Positions 1 through 4,428 of a stretch of 7,525 nt of DNA are shown one piece after another. The notes below the pieces were generated by a model. It was not told where the DNA came from and did not search any database. It saw only the letters and a program-made list of their open reading frames with translations. This DNA is from Burkholderiaceae bacterium. Its GTDB lineage: Bacteria > Pseudomonadota > Gammaproteobacteria > Burkholderiales > Burkholderiaceae_C. Every line of letters starts with the position of its first letter. The stretch's first letter is position 1. The stretch lies in the NCBI GenBank assembly GCA_030726195.1, contig JANREF010000282.1, positions 10,023 to 17,547 of the forward strand, in the 5' to 3' direction. Both the position numbers and the translations under genes were made by a program.

Positions 1-1503
1 GTCTTCACCAGCAGGCGCCCAGCGCAAGATTTGGCCGTAATTGTTTTTGGCGCGTGGGTTGGGGCCACCCACGGGCTGGCCATCGCTGCCGCGTTTGGAG
101 TTGTTGGTCAAGGTCACGTAGACTTGTTTGCCGCTGGGGTGGGCGGCGACCCACTCGGGCCTGTCCATGGTCGTAGCACCCACCACAGTGGCGGCCAGAC
201 GGGCATGCACCAACACATCGGCTTGGGTCTTAAAGCCTTTGTCAGCGGAGAGGCCATTTTTGCCTACGCTGAGCTCAAGCCATTCACCCTTGCCTTCCAG
301 TGCGCCGGTTTTGGCATCAAAGCGGGCAACGTACAACGTGCCGTCGTCCAGCAAATCGCGGTGGGCGGCAGCCATGGGGTTGCTGGCGTCAAAGCGGCCA
401 TTGGAGACAAATTTGTAAATGTGCTCGCCACGCTCGTCGTCACCCATGTACGCAATCACGCGGCCGTCTTTGTTGATGACGATTTCCACGTTTTCGTGCT
501 TGAAGCGCCCCAGCGCTGTGCGCTTGATGGGGGTGCTGGATGGATCCATGGGGTCAATCTCAACCACCCAGCCGTGGCGGTTGGGCTCGGTGGGGTTTTG
601 ACTGAGGTCAAAACGGGCATCAAACTTGTGCCAGTCGTAGCCAGCGCCTTTGCCCTTGATCCCGTATCGCTTGAAGCTGTCGTCATCCGGCATGTCGGCG
701 GTGGCGCCAAAGTAGCCATTGAAGTTTTCTTCGCAGGTGAGGTAGGTACCCCAGGGGGTGCGGCCATTGGCGCAGTTGTTGAAGGTGCCTAGCACCGTGG
801 TGCCGGCTGGGTCGGCCTTGGTTTTAACCCAGTCGCTACCGGCTGCTGGGCCTGACAAGCGCATGGTGGTGTTGGCTGTGATGCGACGATTTTTTGCGGC
901 GCCCTCTTGCAGTTGCCATTTGTTGCCACGCTGCTTGACTTCAAACACGGTCACGCCGTGTGCGGCTTGCGCTTTGCGTGTGTCTTCCAGAGATTCGCAC
1001 TTGCCGTTGGTGAACAGGTATTCGTAGTTGGTGTATTCGTTGTTGACAGCAATCACACCGTGGTCTTTACCCATGGCAAAGTAGCTCATGCCATCGTTGT
1101 TATCACCCATGGCCAGCGCCTGGGAGGCTGAGGTACCGCGCGTATTTTGGTTGAATGGGCTGGCGCCCTTGAGCACGGGGTCGCCCCAGGCGCTCACGAC
1201 TTCCCATTTGTAGCCAGGGGGCAGCGTGATGGTATCGGCGGAATTGGCAGCCACGGGTGCAAAACCCATTTTGGGCGAGACCACATCATGGCTGGCACTG
1301 TGCATGGCTTTTTTGGCACCACCACTGTGGCCGCTGGCTTGTGCGGCCACAGGCAGGCCACCTAAAAAGCCTGTCACGCCCAATGCTGTGGCGCTGACGC
1401 CCATAAAGCGACGGCGGCGAATGCCAGGCGCGACGAGTTTGGAGAAATCGTCTTGCTCGGTGCGTGGGTTGTTGGCCTGATCGGCCAGGTCGAAACGGTT
1501 CAT
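1..1503 (-). CDS. phoX: PhoX-type alkaline phosphatase, Tat-exported (C-terminus cut by window edge)
   Basis: Reading leftward from an ATG at 1503, the frame stays open for 501 codons to the window edge, so the C-terminus is missing. Long-form PhoX proteins are roughly 600-700 residues. The N-terminus carries a twin-arginine signal: RRRRF at 29-33, then a hydrophobic stretch at about 34-54 ending in PVAAQA, which suggests folding in the cytoplasm and export to the periplasm. The mature part shows DUF839/PhoX signatures: NNEYTNYEYLF, then NCANGRTPWGTYLTCEENFN at 243-262 (C244, C257, E258, E259), FKHENVEI at 334-341 and a later AYMGDDERGEHIYKF. PhoX enzymes release phosphate from phosphate esters with an Fe/Ca cofactor bound by Cys, Glu and Asp; I cannot say which of C244 and C257 is the ligand. 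A ribosome binding site (AGGGA, 1511-1515) supports the start. The gene has its own Pho-box-like promoter, so it is probably separate from the sulfur genes upstream. Confidence 0.95.
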   Translation of the reverse strand, partial: MNRFDLADQANNPRTEQDDFSKLVAPGIRRRRFMGVSATALGVTGFLGGLPVAAQASGHSGGAKKAMHSASHDVVSPKMGFAPVAANSADTITLPPGYKWEVVSAWGDPVLKGASPFNQNTRGTSASQALAMGDNNDGMSYFAMGKDHGVIAVNNEYTNYEYLFTNGKCESLEDTRKAQAAHGVTVFEVKQRGNKWQLQEGAAKNRRITANTTMRLSGPAAGSDWVKTKADPAGTTVLGTFNNCANGRTPWGTYLTCEENFNGYFGATADMPDDDSFKRYGIKGKGAGYDWHKFDARFDLSQNPTEPNRHGWVVEIDPMDPSSTPIKRTALGRFKHENVEIVINKDGRVIAYMGDDERGEHIYKFVSNGRFDASNPMAAAHRDLLDDGTLYVARFDAKTGALEGKGEWLELSVGKNGLSADKGFKTQADVLVHARLAATVVGATTMDRPEWVAAHPSGKQVYVTLTNNSKRGSDGQPVGGPNPRAKNNYGQILRWAPAGED

Positions 1504-1547
1504 GGCTGGTTCCCTTTTTACATACAAACAAAAAATTTGATGTACGC

Positions 1548-1581
1548 AATTTAGGGTTTTGTTGTGTCAAATTCATGACAC
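1548..1581 (-). promoter_or_regulatory. Pho-box-like PhoB site and promoter of phoX
   Basis: On the minus strand, 1581-1564 reads GTGTCATGAATTTGACAC. This fits two 7-bp PhoB half-repeats (GTGTCAT and TTGACAC; consensus CTGTCAT/CTGTCAC) separated by 4 bp. The second repeat also contains a -35-like TTGACA. After 10 further bases comes TAAATT (1553-1548), a plausible -10 at the distance seen in PhoB-activated promoters. This would give a leader of about 40 nt before the phoX ATG. The same 18 bases form an inverted repeat (GTGTCA, 6 bp, TGACAC), so binding by a different dimeric regulator is possible. Its placement in front of a phosphatase gene makes PhoB the best guess. Confidence 0.6.
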
Positions 1582-1623
1582 GGCGCGCCTGCACCCCCAC
1601 CCACCAAAAATCAAACGTTGAAC

Positions 1624-2742
1624 TCAGTTTTGCTTCCAGGGCAGGCCTTGTAAGCGCCAGCCGTCGCGCTTACCGCGTTGACCAAAACGGTCTGGATCCC
1701 CCTCGAAGCCCTGCAAAATATTGAAAGCTTGCAGCCCCAGCTCGGTGGCACGCTTGGCGGCGGCAATTGAACGCACGCCGCTGCGGCACAACATCAACAG
1801 CTTGTGTCCTTGGCTGGCGGCGGCTTGCACTTGCGCATCAAAGTTGGGGTTCATGGCCATGCCCGGCCATTGCTTCCAGGCTGCGGCTACGGCGCCTGGC
1901 ACAAAGCCCACCCACTCGCGCTCGGCGTCGGTGCGCACATCCACGATCACGGCTTCGCCGTTTTGTACCCATTGCCACGCCAGCGCACAGTCCACATCAC
2001 CTGCATAGCCCGGCGCTTCGCGCGCGACCTCTAACTGCTGGTGTTCGCCAGCATCGTGGCGCATGCCCGATGTCAAGTTGGCAGGTACGGCTTGGTCGAT
2101 CAACTTGGGGCGTGGCAAATTCAAACCGGCCATGAGGGCCACAAAATCCGCCATGGTGGTGTTGGCCAAGCGCTGGTTGTTGTTTTTCTCAAAGCCGACG
2201 GTGGTGTGGGTGCGGCCCTGGTAGTCGTGCCCAGGCCACACCGTGGTGTCGTCTGGCAGCGTGAAGAGTTGCTGGGTGACGCTGCGGTACAAGTCTTCTG
2301 AGCTACCCGACTGAAAGTCAGTACGCCCGCAACCGTTGATGAGCAGGGTGTCGCCAGTGAACACATGGTCGCGCCACACAAAGCACATGCTGCCACCGGT
2401 GTGGCCAGGGGTGTGTAAGGCCTTGATGGTCTCACCGCCGAAGGTCAGTGTGTCGCCGTGCGCCATTTGGATGTTGGCCGTCTCAATGCCGCAGCCCGCG
2501 GGTGCTGCCGTTTTGGCACCCGTGTGCTCCACCAACTGATGCGCGCTGGTGATGTGGTCTGCATGGGCATGGGTTTCAAGCGCGTAGCGCAGCTGCAGGC
2601 CGTACTGCGCCAGCACCGCCAAGTCGCGCTCGATGAGCTCTTCTACCGGATCAATGATCACGGCATCTTTGCTGCGCTCGTCAAACAGCACGTAGGTGTA
2701 GGTGCTAGAGACGGTATCGAACAGTTGAATGGGCGTAGGCAT
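1624..2742 (-). CDS. Persulfide dioxygenase-rhodanese fusion (MBL-fold, ETHE1-like)
   Basis: A 372-residue two-domain protein. Residues 1 to about 240 are an ETHE1-type metallo-beta-lactamase fold with THAHADH at 57-63, H114 in HTPGHTGG, D131 in FTGDTLL and H172 in GPGHDY-like context. H58, H114 and D131 match the three iron ligands of human ETHE1, and GCGRTDFQSG (137-146) is the conserved dioxygenase motif. Residues about 250-372 are a rhodanese domain with catalytic Cys319 in CRSGVRS. Family members oxidise glutathione persulfide to sulfite with O2, and the rhodanese domain moves sulfane sulfur between thiosulfate, sulfite and glutathione; the protein is expected to be cytosolic. It resembles the Burkholderia PDO-rhodanese fusion, Blh, and the first two domains of CstB. 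The start has AAGGA a few bases upstream (minus strand). It lies 62 bp behind the CsoR-like gene on the same strand, so the two probably share a transcript. Which reaction dominates is inference. Confidence 0.92.
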   Translation of the reverse strand: MPTPIQLFDTVSSTYTYVLFDERSKDAVIIDPVEELIERDLAVLAQYGLQLRYALETHAHADHITSAHQLVEHTGAKTAAPAGCGIETANIQMAHGDTLTFGGETIKALHTPGHTGGSMCFVWRDHVFTGDTLLINGCGRTDFQSGSSEDLYRSVTQQLFTLPDDTTVWPGHDYQGRTHTTVGFEKNNNQRLANTTMADFVALMAGLNLPRPKLIDQAVPANLTSGMRHDAGEHQQLEVAREAPGYAGDVDCALAWQWVQNGEAVIVDVRTDAEREWVGFVPGAVAAAWKQWPGMAMNPNFDAQVQAAASQGHKLLMLCRSGVRSIAAAKRATELGLQAFNILQGFEGDPDRFGQRGKRDGWRLQGLPWKQN

Positions 2743-2804
2743 GGGTCAATCCTTGTGAAGCTGAAAGAAATGAAAGGCGCAGCAACAGGTGCGCGCAGGT
2801 TGCG

Positions 2805-3050
2805 TTAAGAGAATTTGGCCAACATGAGAGCGACCTCGTCACCGGGCACATCGCCTTGCGCGATCACACAGCCCACCAAGGTGAAAAAGGCTTTGTCTAG
2901 GGCTTTGCGAGAAGCCGCCATTTGCTGCGCCACTTTCTCACAGTCCTCTTCGGCCTCAATGAGACGCTGAATACCGCGCAGCTGCCCTTCGACGCGCTTG
3001 AGGCGCAACACCAAAGCACGTTTACGTTCGGCATCGGTTACTTGAGTCAT
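2805..3050 (-). CDS. CsoR/FrmR-family (DUF156) repressor, likely persulfide- or metal-sensing
   Basis: An 81-residue all-helical protein of the CsoR/RcnR/FrmR/CstR class. It shows the typical helix-1 motif RLKRVEGQLRGIQRLIE (16-32), then DCEKVAQQMAASRKALDKAF. These repressors bind DNA as tetramers and release it when Cu, Ni, formaldehyde or persulfide modifies a Cys/His site. Only two cysteines are present, C37 and C61. C37 matches the conserved first Cys. Aligned to E. coli FrmR, C61 falls one residue before the usual His position, and the residue at the usual third position is Gly66. Copper or nickel sensing is therefore unlikely, and a dithiol sulfur switch is favoured by the neighbours. 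I chose the start at 3050 because AGGA sits just upstream and because the in-frame ATG at 3104 would lie at or before the predicted transcription start. It heads the leftward transcript and faces the YeeE genes across a shared promoter. Confidence 0.88.
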   Translation of the reverse strand: MTQVTDAERKRALVLRLKRVEGQLRGIQRLIEAEEDCEKVAQQMAASRKALDKAFFTLVGCVIAQGDVPGDEVALMLAKFS

Positions 3051-3107
3051 GGTTTGTCCTAGGTGAGTGGGCCGCGCTGGGCGCGGGCGAGCAGCGGTAA
3101 ACACTGC

Positions 3108-3136
3108 ATAATAGGCATACTTTATTTATACCCCAA
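3108..3136 (-). promoter_or_regulatory. Promoter of the CsoR-like repressor gene
   Basis: On the minus strand TTGGGG (3136-3131) and TATTAT (3113-3108) are separated by exactly 17 bp. The -10 matches consensus at 5 of 6 positions and the -35 keeps only the TTG. Transcription would start near 3101, about 50 nt before the repressor ATG. The -35 lies inside the inverted repeat at 3127-3144, so repressor bound there would block this promoter (autoregulation). This is inferred from motif positions only. Confidence 0.55.
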
Positions 3137-3144
3137 AGAGTATA
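3114..3144. promoter_or_regulatory. CsoR-type operator region in the divergent promoter
   Basis: Bases 3127-3144 read TATACCCCAAAGAGTATA, an imperfect inverted repeat with TATAC/GTATA arms around a C-rich centre. This is like the ATACCC...GGGTAT operators described for CsoR and CstR repressors. A further half-site, GGCATA at 3114-3119, pairs in inverted orientation with TATACC at 3127-3132, so three half-sites share the central one. The set overlaps the repressor's -35 and ends just before the ribosome binding site (GAGGA, 3146-3150) of the rightward genes, so one site could silence both directions. A rightward promoter is less clear: TAAACA (3098-3103), 17 bp, then TTTATT (3121-3126) is only a weak match. 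Confidence 0.6.
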
Positions 3145-3157
3145 CGAGGAACAGACA

Positions 3158-3625
3158 ATGCAAGCAGAGTTGCTGGGCAACATACACCCCTACATTCAAG
3201 CCGCTACCGGCGGCATTTTGATTGGACTGGCCAGCTGGCTGGTCCTAGCAGCCTTTGGACGCGTGGCCGGCATCACCGGTATCACCACGGGTGCGGCAGC
3301 GGCTGTGTCTCAAGCGCGCAGCAAGCTCAGCATGCTGCTGGACTGGCGCGTGGGTTTTTTAATCGGCTTGATCGGTGGCGGCCTGTGGGTGGCGCAAACA
3401 CTGGGTGTGACCAGTGGCTTGGCACCTCGCAGCCCCGGGCTCTTGCTGGTGGCGGGTTTGTTGGTGGGCTACGGCACCATACGCGGCAGTGGCTGTACAT
3501 CCGGACACGGCGTGTGCGGCTTGGGCAGACGCTCTGCGCGCTCTTTGGTGGCGGTTGCGGTGTTCATGGCTGTGGCCATGGTCACGGTCACCGTGACAGG
3601 CTTGATGCAAGGCGGTGCAGCATGA
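3158..3625 (+). CDS. YeeE/YedE-family membrane protein, first half-subunit (sulfur transport)
   Basis: A 155-residue, strongly hydrophobic inner-membrane protein of the YeeE/YedE (DUF395, sulphur-transport domain) family. Hydrophobic segments lie at about 15-34, 64-81, 92-107 and 128-149. The family signature GSGCTSGHGVCGLGRRSARS occupies 110-129, with C113 and C120. In full-length YeeE/TsuA, conserved cysteines line the thiosulfate path. This protein is about half that size, as in the two-gene PmpA/PmpB type, so it probably works with the next gene product. GAGGA at 3146-3150 supports the ATG. Its TGA stop overlaps the next ATG (ATGA at 3622-3625), so the two are translationally coupled. The sulfur-enzyme and repressor genes next door point to uptake or export of thiosulfate, sulfane sulfur or sulfite. 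Substrate and direction are not shown by the sequence. Confidence 0.88.
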   Translation: MQAELLGNIHPYIQAATGGILIGLASWLVLAAFGRVAGITGITTGAAAAVSQARSKLSMLLDWRVGFLIGLIGGGLWVAQTLGVTSGLAPRSPGLLLVAGLLVGYGTIRGSGCTSGHGVCGLGRRSARSLVAVAVFMAVAMVTVTVTGLMQGGAA

Positions 3626-4098
3626 GCGATACACACACCGAAACACGCAACTTAAGCACATTCGTGGTGGGTTTGATCGCAGGCTTGCTGTTTACAGCAG
3701 GCTTGGCGTGGTCTGGCATGACCGATCCGGCCAAAGTGATTGGGTTTTTGAATGTGGCTGCACTGTTCACCGACAGCGTGCCCGGCGCGTGGGATGCGAG
3801 CTTGGCGTTTGTAATGGGCGGCGCAGTGGTGATCACGTTGGTGGCTTTCGCGCGCACAGCCACGCGAGCGGACAACAGCAGGCCTTGGCTGGCCGATGCC
3901 TTCAAGCTGCCAACCCGTCAAGACATTGACGCGCGCTTGCTGGTGGGCAGCGCCTGTTTTGGCCTGGGTTGGGGCCTGGGTGGCTTTTGCCCTGGACCTG
4001 CCCTGTCGGCACTGCTGAGCAACGCCGACTTGCTGTGGTTTGCGCCCGCCATGGGCGTGGGCATGTGGTTGGCCACCTTGCACAACAGGTCCGCTTAA
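3622..4098 (+). CDS. YeeE/YedE-family membrane protein, second half-subunit
   Basis: A 158-residue membrane protein, the partner of the preceding half-subunit. It shows the other half-type signature: GMTDPAKVIGFLNV at 32-45, then GSACFGLGWGLGGFCPGPAL at 109-128 with C112 and C123. Hydrophobic segments lie at about 12-30, 59-77, 108-122 and 135-152. The two halves together carry four cysteines in the paired GxxC motifs that a full-length YeeE would hold in one chain. The frame is open well upstream (an ATG at 3385), but that would overlap most of the first gene. The ATG at 3622 inside ATGA is the natural start and gives the usual family N-terminus. Expression should follow the divergent promoter at 3097-3150. 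No clear terminator follows it. Confidence 0.88.
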   Translation: MSDTHTETRNLSTFVVGLIAGLLFTAGLAWSGMTDPAKVIGFLNVAALFTDSVPGAWDASLAFVMGGAVVITLVAFARTATRADNSRPWLADAFKLPTRQDIDARLLVGSACFGLGWGLGGFCPGPALSALLSNADLLWFAPAMGVGMWLATLHNRSA

Positions 4099-4120
4099 GC
4101 AAGGCCGGCCAACCAAGGTT

Positions 4121-4148
4121 CACCGAGGCCGCTTCATAAAGGCCGGTG
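4121..4148 (+). repeat. Hairpin 23 bp after the YeeE pair, weak terminator candidate
   Basis: CACC-GA-GGCC (4121-4130) can pair with GGCC-GGTG (4141-4148) around a 10-nt loop, with a 2-nt bulge on the left arm. The position just after the stop at 4098 suits a 3'-end hairpin. However, the following bases are AAACAAGC on the plus strand and there is no T-run, so an intrinsic terminator is not supported. It may only stabilise the transcript end. Confidence 0.3.
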
Positions 4149-4157
4149 AAACAAGCC

Positions 4158-4212
4158 CGTCACCCAACGCTTGCGCGGCCTGTGCGCAGCGTTTGCAAGG
4201 CACTGGGTGATG
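4158..4212. repeat. Nested inverted repeats, possible structured RNA
   Basis: An outer stem pairs TCACCCA (4160-4166) with TGGGTGA (4204-4210), extendable to 4158 and 4212 with one G-T pair. Immediately inside it ACGC (4167-4170) pairs with GCGT (4189-4192) and TGCGC (4172-4176) with GCGCA (4184-4188), closing a 7-nt loop at 4177-4183. About 10 unpaired bases remain on the right between inner and outer stems. The fold is compact and lies outside any gene. I do not recognise it as a known RNA family, and chance pairing in GC-rich DNA is possible. Confidence 0.35.
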
Positions 4213-4342
4213 CGGCCTTCAGCGTCACACGCCGAGGCGCACGGCGACACACAACAAGGCGCAGCGGCACCAGCAACACAACAGCTGCCAAAGGCATGCA
4301 CACGGCGCATGCAGCCCGCGCTTGGTAGGGTAATATCCATTC

Positions 4343-4366
4343 ATTGACGTTTACGTAAACGTCAAT
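4343..4366. promoter_or_regulatory. Perfect 24-bp palindrome, operator of icmF
   Basis: The left arm ATTGACGTTTAC (4343-4354) is followed by its exact reverse complement (4355-4366), with no mismatch. Flanking bases 4342 and 4367 do not pair. A perfect palindrome of this length containing ACGT-(TTT/AAA)-type cores is typical of a dimeric repressor or MerR-type site. Similar ACGT-rich palindromes were, from memory, reported for regulators of branched-chain acyl-CoA degradation such as LiuR; I have not verified the match. It covers the -35 and spacer of the icmF promoter, which argues for direct control of icmF. The cognate regulator is not encoded in the window. Confidence 0.75.
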
Positions 4367-4373
4367 AGATAAT
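4344..4373 (+). promoter_or_regulatory. Sigma-70-like promoter of icmF
   Basis: TTGACG (4344-4349) and GATAAT (4368-4373) each match consensus at 5 of 6 positions and are separated by 18 bp. Transcription would start near 4380, giving a leader of about 50 nt that contains the 10-bp palindrome GCGCATGCGC (4400-4409). The operator palindrome starts one base before the -35 and fills most of the spacer. A repressor bound there would exclude RNA polymerase. The slightly long spacer also leaves room for a MerR-type activator that twists the promoter. Confidence 0.6.
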
Positions 4374-4428
4374 GATTGCCTTGCCGCGCTGACCCGACAG
4401 CGCATGCGCCATTTTTGTGAGCCCCGCC

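Larger units (their letters stand above)
4099..4342. other. Intergenic stretch without a convincing gene
   Basis: This region of about 240 bp lies between the second YeeE-type gene and the icmF promoter. Short open frames exist on both strands (for example 4146-4328 plus and 4134-4340 minus), but they have no ribosome binding site or recognisable protein motif. They are rich in Arg, His, Thr, Ala and Cys, as chance frames in GC-rich DNA are. The stretch is rich in inverted repeats, of which the clearest are listed separately. A short one at 4294-4312 is GCATGC, 7 bp, GCATGC. I recognise no tRNA, riboswitch or mobile-element end. Confidence 0.6.

Noticed and set aside
31..792. Long open frame on the plus strand opposite phoX
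   Set aside because: It is antisense to a clearly recognised PhoX coding frame and its translation is an Ala/Gly/Val/His-rich low-information sequence with no known motif.
1286..1600. Minus-strand frame crossing the phoX promoter and 5' end
   Set aside because: It overlaps phoX out of frame, spans the Pho-box-like region and shows no protein family features.
1582..1623. Intrinsic terminator between the dioxygenase-rhodanese gene and phoX
   Set aside because: There is a GGCGCGCC palindrome and a G-rich run but no stem followed by a T-run on the minus strand, so read-through into phoX cannot be excluded.
3051..3104. N-terminal extension of the CsoR-like repressor to an upstream in-frame ATG at 3104
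   Set aside because: The added 18 residues are Arg/Pro-rich and unlike the family. The ATG lies 4 bp from the predicted -10 (3108-3113), so it would sit upstream of the transcript start, and the ATG at 3050 has a good ribosome site.
4134..4340. Small genes in the gap before icmF (frames on both strands)
   Set aside because: There is no ribosome site and no motif, the composition is typical of chance frames, and overlapping frames on opposite strands are equally open.
4190..4428. Cobalamin riboswitch upstream of the B12-dependent icmF
   Set aside because: The GGCACTGGG stretch at 4199-4207 superficially recalls riboswitch boxes, but I could not find the B12 box or the surrounding conserved stems. 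It also lies upstream of the best promoter, so it would not be in the icmF leader.
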